Positions 7,076-16,216 of a stretch of 64,000 nucleotides of DNA are shown here, piece by piece. A program made the translations under genes and the position numbers. Below the pieces are notes generated by a model that ran no database searches, was not told the DNA's origin, and saw only the letters and a program-made list of their open reading frames with translations. Location: NCBI GenBank assembly GCA_964482025.1, contig CAYZVN010000006.1:1-64000 (forward strand), read 5' to 3'. The number at the start of each line of letters is the position of its first letter. Within the stretch, counting starts at the first letter, position 1. This DNA comes from UBA5868 sp964482025. GTDB lineage: Bacteria; Pseudomonadota; Gammaproteobacteria; Pseudomonadales; Cellvibrionaceae.

Positions 7076-8254
7076 ATGATGAACGGCAACCTACCACCCG
7101 ATTGGGATCCGCACTCTGATGAGATGTCACACGATCAGCTGAGCGTCTACGATGAGATGCGCGATCTATGCCCCGTCGCTTATAGCGAGCGCCATCAATG
7201 GTCGCTGTTTCGTCACCAAGATATTATGCGCGTCTTGCTGGACCATCGTACCTTTAGTAACACGGTATCAAAACATTTATCGGTACCCAATGGGATGGAC
7301 CCACCAACGCACACAGCCTATCGTGCTGCTATAGAGCCGTTTTTTACTGCCGAGGTGATTGCGGAGTTTGAGCCAAAATGTCGGCAGCTGGCGACGGGCT
7401 TGGTGGAGTCAATGCCGCGCGACCGCCCCGTGGATATCATTGCGAGCTTTGCACAGACCTTCGCGCTGCAAGTACAGTGCGCCTTCATGGGCTGGTCCAA
7501 TGATATGCAAGAACCGCTGCGCGAATGGTCACGAAAAAATCACGAGGCAACCCTAGAGCAAAATCGTCAAGCGCTTATTGCTGTAGCGGAAGAATTTTCC
7601 GAATATATTAAAAATCTTTTACATAAGCGGCGCCAAATGGGAATCCATGCGCCCGAGGATGTGACGGCGCAGCTGATGCGAGTCACCGTAAATGGTGAAT
7701 TATTGCAGGATGACGAAATCGTCAGCATTCTGCGCAATTGGACGGCGGGTGAAATTGGCACTATCGCAGCATCGATTGGCATATTGATCCATGCTTTGGT
7801 AGAGGCGCCACCATTGCAACAATTATTGCGCCAGCAGCCGGAAAAACTGCCGGAGGCCATTGACGAAATCTTGCGGATACACGGCCCCTTGATTGCCAAC
7901 CGCCGCGTCGCCACCTGCCCGGTTACGCTCGCCAATCGCTCAATAGCGGAGGGCCAACAGCTTTCTTTAGTGTGGGTGTCCGCAAACCGGGATGAAGAGG
8001 TTTTCGCGGATGCGCGAAATTTCCGCTGGGGGCGTGATCAAACGAAAAACTTATTGTATGGAGCCGGTATTCATGTGTGTCCTGGTGCAGGCTTAGCGCG
8101 ACTTGAGCTCCGCGTAATTATGGAGGAGTTGCTGGCAAAAACATCGGCGATTCAATTAATGGAGCCTATGCCCGTTAAAGCAATGTATCCCGCCGGTGGC
8201 TTTCGCCAGCTGATGGTGCAATTTAGTGATCGTGGTACGGCTACCACCCCATAA
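7076..8254 (+). CDS. Cytochrome P450
   Basis: This 392-residue soluble bacterial class I-type P450 has its haem-thiolate ligand at Cys335 in LLYGAGIHVCPGAGL, where the usual Phe of FGxGxHxC is Tyr. The ExxR motif is Glu264-Arg267 (EILR). The I-helix oxygen-activation motif is AGEIGT (residues 224-229). The C-helix PPTHTAYR (His79, Arg83) binds haem propionate. No ferredoxin or ferredoxin reductase gene is adjacent, so the redox partners must be elsewhere. The substrate cannot be predicted. An AAGGGG ribosome site precedes the ATG; a second ATG follows directly. It is divergent from the orphan sdhB and its 3' end overlaps the convergent esterase gene by 14 bases. Confidence 0.92.
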   Translation: MMNGNLPPDWDPHSDEMSHDQLSVYDEMRDLCPVAYSERHQWSLFRHQDIMRVLLDHRTFSNTVSKHLSVPNGMDPPTHTAYRAAIEPFFTAEVIAEFEPKCRQLATGLVESMPRDRPVDIIASFAQTFALQVQCAFMGWSNDMQEPLREWSRKNHEATLEQNRQALIAVAEEFSEYIKNLLHKRRQMGIHAPEDVTAQLMRVTVNGELLQDDEIVSILRNWTAGEIGTIAASIGILIHALVEAPPLQQLLRQQPEKLPEAIDEILRIHGPLIANRRVATCPVTLANRSIAEGQQLSLVWVSANRDEEVFADARNFRWGRDQTKNLLYGAGIHVCPGAGLARLELRVIMEELLAKTSAIQLMEPMPVKAMYPAGGFRQLMVQFSDRGTATTP

Positions 8255-9359
8255 TGGGTTTCATGGCGGCAACTAATTCGGCCGCCATTGTTTTATGCGC
8301 AACTACTAGTGGGTGCCAATCGCAGCCCCTCTGCGCCTTGGGCGGGTGAGATAATCTCACAAAGTGCGTATTGTGATTACCCGCTTCGCGCTGCTGTTGC
8401 GTCGCAATTTGCATTCTCTCAACCAGCTGTGGAAGAGATGTGTCCGCTAGCAAGAAAACCGGTACCTCGCCGTAAGCCTCGTGCACTTGCCGCAACAAGC
8501 CGTGCACGCCGGCGATAAATATCTCGGCGGGCGGCTCGGGTTGTGTGCTGTGATCATTAGTGCCCAGCTTTACGACTACCGCATCGGGAATCCAACGCTG
8601 AAAATCCCAAGGTAAATCCTCCCGCTCCATCAGCGTACGAGCGTAATAAAAGGGTACAGGTGTGGCGCTTGTGGTGTTGGGGTCGGCGTAGTTGCGTACG
8701 GCTCCGTAACCCGATATCGCGATTAAATGGCTCTGCGCATCCATCTCCTCAGCCGCAATGCTGGCGTAACTTAAGGCGCTGTTTTCGTAGGGCCGGTATA
8801 CATCACCGCAATCCAGACTCGGGCCTTCGTTGCCGTAGCCAACCGTATAGGAGTCGCCGATAAATTCAATTTTGCGTATCGGTTCTGGCGGTAAATCCAG
8901 CAGTTGCCCTCCTTCCGGGAGTCGCAAACCTAAGAAACTACCGGAGCCAAAATTAGGTCCGGTGCGTTTGCTGAGCTTTATCTGATGGGCGCCTTCGCCA
9001 AGGGTTATAGGATAGGCTTTGGCATCGGTAGTGGAAATTACCTTTTGAAATTCACCGTCTATAAACAGGTTGTAATCGTTTTTGCTATCGTCAAGCAACA
9101 CGTCAATCTGAGGTGCGCGGACGTGAAATTCAATTTGGATATTGGCCCAGTCGTAAAGCGCGGCGGAGGGTGATACCGCGACGCGGCCGGTGTAGCGGAT
9201 TTGCGGGTTATCGGGTGCAATTAAGCGCAACTGAGCGGTCACCGGGGGTGCGGAATCGTTCAAGAGAGTCGAGCAGGCCGCTGCTCCTGTGAGTCCAAGC
9301 AGAAGCGCTGCGACCATAAAAGTACGTCGGTAAAGCACAATGATAGGCATGTTGTTCAA
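8241..9359 (-). CDS. SGNH-hydrolase lipoprotein resembling CE2 acetyl esterase
   Basis: This 372-residue protein has a lipoprotein signal with lipobox TGAAAC (Cys29). Residues about 45-160 form a beta-rich jelly-roll-like domain. Residues about 163-372 form an SGNH esterase domain with Ser170 in IGDSYTVGYGNE, GTND at 266-269 and the catalytic Asp/His motif CDWHP (Asp347, His349). This two-domain layout is that of carbohydrate esterase family 2, which removes acetyl groups from xylan and other glycans. It should act at the cell envelope, fitting a polysaccharide degrader. It is a single gene, convergent with the P450. An internal ATG at residue 4 is an equally possible start. The exact glycan is not predictable. 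Confidence 0.82.
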   Translation of the reverse strand: MNNMPIIVLYRRTFMVAALLLGLTGAAACSTLLNDSAPPVTAQLRLIAPDNPQIRYTGRVAVSPSAALYDWANIQIEFHVRAPQIDVLLDDSKNDYNLFIDGEFQKVISTTDAKAYPITLGEGAHQIKLSKRTGPNFGSGSFLGLRLPEGGQLLDLPPEPIRKIEFIGDSYTVGYGNEGPSLDCGDVYRPYENSALSYASIAAEEMDAQSHLIAISGYGAVRNYADPNTTSATPVPFYYARTLMEREDLPWDFQRWIPDAVVVKLGTNDHSTQPEPPAEIFIAGVHGLLRQVHEAYGEVPVFLLADTSLPQLVERMQIATQQQREAGNHNTHFVRLSHPPKAQRGCDWHPLVVAHKTMAAELVAAMKPIMGW

Positions 9360-9601
9360 CCTGATTCGATACCCTTGTAGTCGGGCGGGTCGGTATTGCG
9401 AATATTGGCGGATGGTAGCCGAAATAACCTAGGCGGCTCCCAGGGTCGCGCAAGCCTAACACGATTATTTGGCCTTTTGTCAGGACGGCGCCCTAGGCTT
9501 TGCAGAGGTCTGCCGCGTTATTGCATCAGAGTTTTTGCGCTTGCCCCAACTCACTCGGCTACAATAGCGCCCTTATTTGTAATTTGGGGTCGCGGTAAAT
9601 T

Positions 9602-11326
9602 ATGGCTCATCGTTCCCATTTGTTTTCCCTGCGTTTTGCTCACGCCCTGCGCGAAGCCTGTATTGGTGAGCGCTACACCCTGCATCGGTTTAGTCGCGAT
9701 CTTTTTGCTGGCATCACCGTCGGTATTATCGCGATACCTTTGGCCATGGCTCTCGCCATCGCCAGCGGCGTCGCGCCGCAATATGGCTTATACACCGCAA
9801 TCGTCGCCGGATTTGTTATTTCCTTGAGTGGCGGAAGCCGCTTAAGCATTTCGGGGCCCACTGCCGCTTTTGTGGTGATTCTTTACCCTGTCGTCCTGCG
9901 CCATGGCTTAGGCGGGTTATTGATGGCAACCCTTATGGCGGGCGTCATAATGGTCGCCATGGCTTACGCCCGCCTAGGACGCTTGATCGAATATATTCCC
10001 GAGGCGGTAACCCTGGGCTTTACCGGCGGTATCGCAGTGGTCATCGCCACCTTGCAAATCCAAGACTTGTGCGGGTTAGCAATCGACCAGTTGCCCGAGC
10101 ACTATATCGGCAAGGTTTGGGTGCTGGGGCAGCATCTACCGGAGGCCGCCTGGCCGGCACTTGCCGTTGCCGGCCTCACCCTGCTGGTGATGTTTCTATG
10201 GCCCAAGCTGCGCACGCCCATCCCACCCCACCTGCCGGCGGTGATTATCGCCAGCGTTGCGGCCTGGCTGTTACAGCGTAATGGCGTAACGGTGGAAACC
10301 ATCGCCTCGAGCTTTTCTTATATCGCGGCGGACGGCAGCGAACAGCCGGGCATTCCGCCCTACCCGCCGAGCTTTTCTTGGCCCTGGCAGCAGCCCGGCG
10401 CGGATGGCGCGCCACTGCAGATGAGTTGGCCTTTGATTGTGGATCTTTTGCCCTCGGCGTTCGCCATTGCCATGCTTGGCGCGGTTGAGTCTCTATTGTG
10501 CGCCGTGGTGCTCGACGGCATGACGGGGCGCCGCCACAGCGCCAACAGCGAACTGCTCGGCCAAGGATTGGGCAACCTCATAGTGCCCTTTCTGGGTGGT
10601 ATTACCGCGACTGCGGCGCTCGCGCGCTCGGTGGCGAATCTCAAAGCCGGCGGACAAACGCCCGTCGCGGGGATGATTCACGCTGTGCTGGTACTTTTGG
10701 CGCTGCTTCTTTTTGCGCCTCTGCTCTCCTATTTACCCATGGCCGGTATGGCCGCACTACTACTGGTCGTCGCCTGGAATATGAGCGAGTTCCCCAAATC
10801 CCTGCGCTTTATTCGTTTGGCACCTCGGGGGGATGTCCTGGTGCTGCTTTTATGTCTCGGGCTGACGGTATTTTTTGATATGGTCATTGCGATTACCGCC
10901 GGTATTTTGCTCGCGGCTTTGCTGTTTATGCATGAAATTGCCGGAATGACGCGCCTTGAGGATATTTCCTCTGACCCTCAACACATACCGGAAGAATTGC
11001 CGCAGGGTTGGCAGGCATTCAGAATTGTTGGCCCGCTATTTTTTGCGGCTGCCGATCGTGTGTTTGGTGAATTGGCACAGCGAGTGATGGGGCTGCGCGG
11101 CATCATATTGGTGCTTGACGAAGTTTCCATTCTTGACGCCGGTGGCCTGGCCGCACTCAACCGGTTGGTGGCATTCTGTGAGAAAAATGAAATCCCGATT
11201 TACCTATGCGAGTGGCAGACACAGCCGCGGAAAACACTCGCTAGAGCGCAATTTACTCCGGTACCTGAACACGTGATGATGCTACCCACCTTAAAAGCCG
11301 CACTGAATCACCTCAACCGCAGATGA
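9602..11326 (+). CDS. dauA: SulP-family anion transporter with STAS domain, DauA-like
   Basis: This 574-residue inner-membrane transporter starts with a cytosolic lead-in, then the SulP signature region (AGITVGIIAIPLAMALAIAS, then GLYTAIVAG and SGGSRLSISGPTAAF). About 12-14 membrane segments run to about residue 450. The C-terminal STAS domain (about 455-574) includes LDEVSILDAGGLAALNRL. The N-terminal wording matches E. coli DauA (YchM), a C4-dicarboxylate/H+ symporter, more than classic sulfate permeases, but SulP substrates vary (sulfate, bicarbonate, dicarboxylates). The stop overlaps the sensor-kinase start by 4 bases, so the three genes form one translationally coupled operon. This suggests transport tied to redox or carbon status. 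Confidence 0.87.
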   Translation: MAHRSHLFSLRFAHALREACIGERYTLHRFSRDLFAGITVGIIAIPLAMALAIASGVAPQYGLYTAIVAGFVISLSGGSRLSISGPTAAFVVILYPVVLRHGLGGLLMATLMAGVIMVAMAYARLGRLIEYIPEAVTLGFTGGIAVVIATLQIQDLCGLAIDQLPEHYIGKVWVLGQHLPEAAWPALAVAGLTLLVMFLWPKLRTPIPPHLPAVIIASVAAWLLQRNGVTVETIASSFSYIAADGSEQPGIPPYPPSFSWPWQQPGADGAPLQMSWPLIVDLLPSAFAIAMLGAVESLLCAVVLDGMTGRRHSANSELLGQGLGNLIVPFLGGITATAALARSVANLKAGGQTPVAGMIHAVLVLLALLLFAPLLSYLPMAGMAALLLVVAWNMSEFPKSLRFIRLAPRGDVLVLLLCLGLTVFFDMVIAITAGILLAALLFMHEIAGMTRLEDISSDPQHIPEELPQGWQAFRIVGPLFFAAADRVFGELAQRVMGLRGIILVLDEVSILDAGGLAALNRLVAFCEKNEIPIYLCEWQTQPRKTLARAQFTPVPEHVMMLPTLKAALNHLNRR

Positions 11327-12642
11327 TCCAGTTGGCCAGCTCCTCAATGATTGAACATGCGCTTGCCGGCGACAGCGCCATTATTTTCCGCAAGTTGCTG
11401 CAATTGCGACTCTTGGTGCTGGCGGCAGTTTTATGTTTTTTATGGCTGCTCGATGCTCTGTCGATATGGCCGGTTAATTATCCGGTTATTCTGCTCGTTA
11501 TAGTAGCGGCACTTGGCTGGTCGTTGTGGCTCCTCAATCGCGAGGCGGGGCATGTGCACACACAGCAAATCCTACGCGAATTGGTCATTGATGGTATTTG
11601 GCTAGCACTCGTGGTGCATAATTCGGGTCGATCCGAAAATCCATTTATCTATTACTTCTTGGTGCTTATCGCAATTGCGGCAACCGCTCTTCCAGTACGT
11701 CAAGCCTGGCTTTTTAGCGCGGCGGGCATTGTGGGTTATAGCGTTTTCCTTTACCTGGATATCAATCATCACTTTGCCCACATGCCAGCTGATTACCAGT
11801 TTCATTTGCTGGGAATGTGGGTCAATTTTTGCGGCAGCTCGCTGGTGACGTGTTATTTTATTTCCAAACTGGCCGCCTCCCTGCATCATCATCAAGCCCA
11901 ATTAAGCCGCGTGCGCGAAGAAACCTTGCGCAATGAACAGTTGATCGGCATAGGAACTTTGGCGACTTCAACCGTGCATGCGCTGGGAACACCATTATCG
12001 ACCCTCACCGTGCTACTCGGTGAAATGCGCAACGCATCTCAAACCGAGGAGAGTCGGCAGGATATCGATTTGATGCTGAGCCAAATCGGCCGCTGTAAAG
12101 ACACCATGAAAAAGCTCTCACTACTGGCAGAACAGCAAAGTGGCCAGCTTAGACTCGAAACCGTTCAGCAGTTAGTTGATAACCTGAAAGAACATTATGC
12201 GATTGCCAGACCCCACAACTCGCCACAATTTCACTGTAGTGAAACCTGTGCAGAGCGCCAACTGAAACAGAGCCTACTGCTGCGCCATGCGCTTATTAAT
12301 CTGATCGACAACGCGGTAGAGGCGGCAACAACTTTTGCATCGATCAATATTCAATGCGGACCATCCGTATTGAGAATCGCCATCATAGACGACGGCCCCG
12401 GCATGCCTCAGGAGTTGTTGGAGCGGTGGGGGAAGCCGCAAAGATCTACTAAAGAAAGTGGCTTGGGTATCGGTGTATTCCTTGCCAACAGCACCATCGA
12501 AAAACTGGGCGGGACAGTTGCAATTCACAGAACGGATGGTGATACTGCGGCCGCACAGCGTAGCACCATCCCTAAAACCCAAGTCCTAGTGACTTTGCCT
12601 TTGGCAGATCCAGCTTCGGCGCATAACGATACGGCACCATGA
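11323..12642 (+). CDS. RegB/PrrB/RoxS-type redox sensor histidine kinase
   Basis: This 439-residue inner-membrane kinase has about six membrane segments in residues 20-182, including NSGRSENPFIYYFLV, which resembles the quinone-sensing loop region of RegB. The dimerisation/phosphoacceptor box is ATSTVHALGTPLSTLTV with His219; the HxLGTPL form is characteristic of the RegB group. The ATPase domain shows N-box LIDNAVEAA, G1 DDGPGMP and G2 GLGIGVFLA. The redox cysteine of Rhodobacter RegB was not confidently located. In related bacteria RegBA/PrrBA/RoxSR adjust respiration to redox state. It overlaps both the transporter upstream and the regulator downstream by 4 bases (ATGA). Confidence 0.88.
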   Translation: MIQLASSSMIEHALAGDSAIIFRKLLQLRLLVLAAVLCFLWLLDALSIWPVNYPVILLVIVAALGWSLWLLNREAGHVHTQQILRELVIDGIWLALVVHNSGRSENPFIYYFLVLIAIAATALPVRQAWLFSAAGIVGYSVFLYLDINHHFAHMPADYQFHLLGMWVNFCGSSLVTCYFISKLAASLHHHQAQLSRVREETLRNEQLIGIGTLATSTVHALGTPLSTLTVLLGEMRNASQTEESRQDIDLMLSQIGRCKDTMKKLSLLAEQQSGQLRLETVQQLVDNLKEHYAIARPHNSPQFHCSETCAERQLKQSLLLRHALINLIDNAVEAATTFASINIQCGPSVLRIAIIDDGPGMPQELLERWGKPQRSTKESGLGIGVFLANSTIEKLGGTVAIHRTDGDTAAAQRSTIPKTQVLVTLPLADPASAHNDTAP

Positions 12643-13172
12643 AACACACCGATTATTTTCTTTACGTTGAAGATGATACTGTTCTTGCGGCGGTGACTAA
12701 AAGAGCGCTGGATCGCCGTGGTATTAGAGTTGATCATTTTGCCAGTGTAAGAGCGGCGAGTGAAAATTGTCAGCCGCAGTCTTATACAAAAGCCTTACTG
12801 GATCTTAAGCTCGAAGATGGCTCAGGGTTAGAGTTAGTTGAGTATTTACTGCAGCAGAACCCCGAACTAAAAATAGTCGTGTTGACCGGCTACGCCAGCA
12901 TTGTTACTGCCGTTCATGCGATTAAACTCGGCGCCATCAATTACCTTGCGAAGCCTGCGACTATAGAGCAGATTCTTCACGCATTCTCCGAGCACGTGGC
13001 TCCCGATAGCGATACTGTTGATCATGTCTTGCCTTTGCGCCGAGTGGAGTGGGAGCATATTCAGCAGGCTTTAGCAGACAACAGTGGTAATATCTCGGCT
13101 ACTGCCCGTCAGTTAAAAATGCACCGCCGTACCCTGCAACGAAAGCTTAGCAAAAAGCCAGTTGCGGAATAA
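12639..13172 (+). CDS. RegA/PrrA/RoxR-type response regulator
   Basis: This 177-residue regulator has a receiver domain at residues about 5-118, with acidic pocket Glu11-Asp12-Asp13, phosphoacceptor Asp55, Thr83 and Lys105. The run VLTGYASIVTAVHAIKLGA is highly typical of the RegA subfamily. A Fis-type helix-turn-helix at about 138-172 ends in the family hallmark MHRRTLQRKLSKKP. It is the cognate partner of the overlapping sensor kinase. RegA-class regulators are global controllers of respiratory and electron-transport genes, so nirK or the orphan sdhB in this window could be targets. That is inference. Confidence 0.9.
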   Translation: MKHTDYFLYVEDDTVLAAVTKRALDRRGIRVDHFASVRAASENCQPQSYTKALLDLKLEDGSGLELVEYLLQQNPELKIVVLTGYASIVTAVHAIKLGAINYLAKPATIEQILHAFSEHVAPDSDTVDHVLPLRRVEWEHIQQALADNSGNISATARQLKMHRRTLQRKLSKKPVAE

Positions 13173-13197
13173 ATTCTTTAGATAAGCTATTTTCTCT

Positions 13198-14274
13198 ATG
13201 ACGTTTTCTTCTGCCGATTATCAGCAACAACTTGAGCAAAAGCACCAGCAGAGCTTGGAAGAATTTGCCGAGTTTGGAGTTAAAAGTATCGATCTCTTCC
13301 CATCTCCGCCGCAGCAATACCGCATGCGAGCGGAATTTAAAGCTTGGCGCTCGGGCAGCGGCGTGAGCTACGCGATGTTTGAACCGGGAAGCCGAAAAGC
13401 TTATGAGATAGAAACATTTTTGCCGGGCTCGATAGCAATGCAAGCATTGATGCCGCGGCTGCGTGAGTATTTGAATGCGCACGAGATTTTGCGTCATAAA
13501 TTGTTTCAGATCGAGTTTCTCACATCTGTTAAAGGCGAGTCTTTAATTACCCTGATCTACCACAGGCCGCTTGATGAAGACTGGCTTCATGCAGCGCAAG
13601 CTGCTGCCGAGCAACTGCAAACTCGAATTGTTGGTCGCAGTCGCGGGCAAAAGCTGGTGTTATCCGAGGATTTTATTTATGAGTCTTTTGCTGTAGAGGG
13701 TAAAACCTATCACTATCAACAATTAGAGGGCTCCTTCACCCAGCCCAACGGATTTGTCTGCCAGCACATGCTTAATTGGGCAACTCAGCAGAGCCGTGGT
13801 TTTGGTGGCGACCTATTGGAACTCTACTGTGGTAACGGTAACTTTACCTTACCCCTTTCCCGCAATTTTAATAAAGTTCTGGCTACTGAAGTGGCCAAAT
13901 CGAGTATTCAGTCGGCACTGCATAACTGTGCCTTAAACCAAATCCGTAATATCAAATTTGTACGCATGTCCGCAGAAGATATGGTGGGCGCGCTGGATAG
14001 AATCCGCGCATTCGAGCGGTTAAAAAACATCGATCTGGATGATTATCAATTTTCGACGGTATTTGTCGATCCGCCACGCAGTGGTTTGGACCCCTTGACG
14101 AACACATTCGTAAGTCGCTTTACAAATATTGTGTATATCTCCTGCAATCCTCACACGCTCAAAGAAAATCTGCAGCAGCTTTACACCACCCACAAGGTAG
14201 TCCGTATGGCGCTGTTTGATCAATTTCCCTATACCGAACACCGGGAATGCGGGGTGATTCTGCAGCGCCGTTAA
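13198..14274 (+). CDS. trmA: tRNA (uracil-5-)-methyltransferase
   Basis: This 358-residue SAM-dependent enzyme makes ribothymidine at position 54 of the tRNA T-loop. The N-terminal half lacks the 4Fe-4S cysteines and TRAM domain of RlmC/RlmD, matching TrmA. The SAM-binding motif is LLELYCGNGNFTLPL (about 206-220). The catalytic cysteine is Cys316 in YISCNP, and the general base Glu349 lies in EHRECGV. DPPRSGL at 291-297 is also conserved. The length is close to that of E. coli TrmA (366). It follows the response regulator by 25 bases and may be read from the same message, though no functional link is apparent. Confidence 0.95.
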   Translation: MTFSSADYQQQLEQKHQQSLEEFAEFGVKSIDLFPSPPQQYRMRAEFKAWRSGSGVSYAMFEPGSRKAYEIETFLPGSIAMQALMPRLREYLNAHEILRHKLFQIEFLTSVKGESLITLIYHRPLDEDWLHAAQAAAEQLQTRIVGRSRGQKLVLSEDFIYESFAVEGKTYHYQQLEGSFTQPNGFVCQHMLNWATQQSRGFGGDLLELYCGNGNFTLPLSRNFNKVLATEVAKSSIQSALHNCALNQIRNIKFVRMSAEDMVGALDRIRAFERLKNIDLDDYQFSTVFVDPPRSGLDPLTNTFVSRFTNIVYISCNPHTLKENLQQLYTTHKVVRMALFDQFPYTEHRECGVILQRR

Positions 14275-14313
14275 TTCAATTCGAAGCGCGTGGTAAGTGC
14301 GGAACCCATGGCG

Positions 14314-14769
14314 CTAGAATGTGCGCCCGAGCATACGTTGAGCCGCATCGCGCACAAAGTCGCCTAACAATTCATCTTGCTGTTTAATCTGTTCTTCAAA
14401 ATCCCTCTTCGCCTGCCGAGGCAGTTTCTTCCAAGCGTCTAGAATTGGGATATGCTCTATCGCGTGTGCGAACTTGTCAAAGGCCACGAACTCTTCACGT
14501 TCAGGCCCATTGACGGACAGTTGATCCATCAACTTGGATACGCGCAGGCTAGCTTCGGCGCACTCAACTTGCTCGGCGAGCAAGGCACGGCAAATAATTT
14601 GAATGCTTTGATTGAGTTGTTGGCGGGCATGCAGATACTGAGTACCTGCTTCTTTTTGTCGTTGCTCTAATTGTTTTTTATTAAGATACAAGCGCCAGTG
14701 TAAATAGATAGCAATCGACAACAGGGCAAGCACGAGGGCGCCGCCGAGGTAAAACAATATCTCAATCAT
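14314..14769 (-). CDS. DUF2489 family membrane-anchored protein
   Basis: This protein has about 151 residues from the ATG reading MIEILFYLGGALVL. That start overlaps the rmuC stop by 8 bases (GATGATTGAG); a longer version with seven extra residues is possible. One N-terminal membrane helix is followed by a charged helical domain with LNQSIQIICRALLAEQVECAEASLRV, the DUF2489 core. This places the soluble part in the cytoplasm if the N-terminus is outside. Family function is unknown. The overlap with rmuC implies translational coupling and co-expression. Confidence 0.75.
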   Translation of the reverse strand: MIEILFYLGGALVLALLSIAIYLHWRLYLNKKQLEQRQKEAGTQYLHARQQLNQSIQIICRALLAEQVECAEASLRVSKLMDQLSVNGPEREEFVAFDKFAHAIEHIPILDAWKKLPRQAKRDFEEQIKQQDELLGDFVRDAAQRMLGRTF

Positions 14770-16156
14770 CCAAGTTCTCCAAAGTTTCATTATTCATAGC
14801 GGCTTCGACCAGCTCTCGCGGAATCGTCCGCGATGTTTTAGCTCCTAAACGCCGCAGATCATCTGTGCGCTTAATCAAATTACCTTTGCCTGCCTCCAGG
14901 CGATTCATTGCTGTATTGAAACTTCGACTCGCGCGCTCTATGCCGGCGCCCACTTCTTGCATCGACTCTAAAAAGCGAACGAACTGATCGTGAAGTTTGC
15001 CGGCGCTAATAACAATTTGCTCAACATTTTTATCCTGCCGATCGCGTTGCCAAAGTGCGTTGACCGTGCGCAAAATCACAAACAAACTGGAGGGGCTGAC
15101 AAGAAGAATCTGCCGGTCATAGGCTTCCTGGAGTAATTCTGGGGCGTTTTGGACGGCGCTGACGAAAGCCGCCTCTACCGGAATAAACATGCAAACAAAG
15201 TCCAAGCGCTTACGCCCAACAAAGTCCGCATAATTTTTTCCACTCAAATTGCGCATATGAGCACGAAAAGAATCGACATGCTCTTTAAGTGCCTGAGTTC
15301 GAAGCGTGTCGCCACCTGAACAGTAACGCTCGTAAGCGATTAAAGATACTTTGGCATCTATAATCAGGTCTTTCTCATCAGGTAAGTAGACGACGACATC
15401 CGGTTGCAGACGTCGCCCCTCCTCGCCCGCCTGGGATACTTGCAAATCGTAATCGCGGCCTTTCTGCAACCCCATTTGTTCAAGCAAGTTGGCGAGAATC
15501 ATCTCCCCCCAATTGCCCATCGCCTTATTGCTGCCTTTTAAGGCGTTGGTGAGGTTTACGGCATCCATGCTGATTTGCTGCGACTGCTTTTGCAGCTCAA
15601 AGATTTGGCCCATCAATTGATGGTGTCGGGCGCTATCCTGCTGCTGTACCTCTTCAACTTTGGAGCGAAAATCTTTCAGTTGATCACGAAAGGGGCTGAT
15701 GAGGTGCTGGAGTTGGGTTTGGGTTGCACGGGAGAAGTGCTCCTGCTTGGCATCAAATAGACGATTCGCCAAGTTCTCGAATTCTTTGGCCATGGTTTCT
15801 CTGGCGGAGCGCAGGCTTTCAATTTCGGACTTTAATCCCGACTCTTTCTGAGTGGCTAAGGCTTCAAAAGTCACCAGCTGTCCTCGCAACTCAGTGTTGA
15901 GGTCGCGCGCCTGTGAAAGCTCCGCTAATAATCGCTGATATTCCTCCTCAGCTTTGGTGTAGCGCGCGGTTGCGTGTTCCAAACTCAGCGTCAGCTCGGC
16001 GGCACGAGAAAAGTGTTCAAGATCTTTTACGTGAAGCCTGTGTCGTTGACGAACCAGGATCACCATACAACCGATCAATAATGTCAGAGTGGTGACCGCC
16101 CAGCTTAATAAAAACCACCCAGGGAGGGCGTATTGATTCAACATTTTGGTTACCAA
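14762..16156 (-). CDS. rmuC: DNA recombination protein RmuC homologue
   Basis: This 464-residue protein has an N-terminal membrane helix (LLSWAVTTLTLLIGCMVIL), a long coiled coil at about 45-200, and a C-terminal nuclease-fold domain (about 220-400) of the PD-(D/E)XK type. Typical blocks are NWGEMILANLLEQMGLQKGRDY, QPDVVVYLPDEKDLIIDAKVSL and DFVCMFIPVEAAF. RmuC limits DNA inversion at short inverted repeats in E. coli and has been linked to phage defence. An internal Met at residue 5 is an alternative start. It is divergent from murI across about 60 bases and overlaps the DUF2489 gene downstream. Confidence 0.92.
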   Translation of the reverse strand: MVTKMLNQYALPGWFLLSWAVTTLTLLIGCMVILVRQRHRLHVKDLEHFSRAAELTLSLEHATARYTKAEEEYQRLLAELSQARDLNTELRGQLVTFEALATQKESGLKSEIESLRSARETMAKEFENLANRLFDAKQEHFSRATQTQLQHLISPFRDQLKDFRSKVEEVQQQDSARHHQLMGQIFELQKQSQQISMDAVNLTNALKGSNKAMGNWGEMILANLLEQMGLQKGRDYDLQVSQAGEEGRRLQPDVVVYLPDEKDLIIDAKVSLIAYERYCSGGDTLRTQALKEHVDSFRAHMRNLSGKNYADFVGRKRLDFVCMFIPVEAAFVSAVQNAPELLQEAYDRQILLVSPSSLFVILRTVNALWQRDRQDKNVEQIVISAGKLHDQFVRFLESMQEVGAGIERASRSFNTAMNRLEAGKGNLIKRTDDLRRLGAKTSRTIPRELVEAAMNNETLENLDD

Positions 16157-16216
16157 AAAGGTCGCGGAATTATGCTATTGTAGCGCTGCATCAATTTACC
16201 ATTGTTTATCCCGCTT

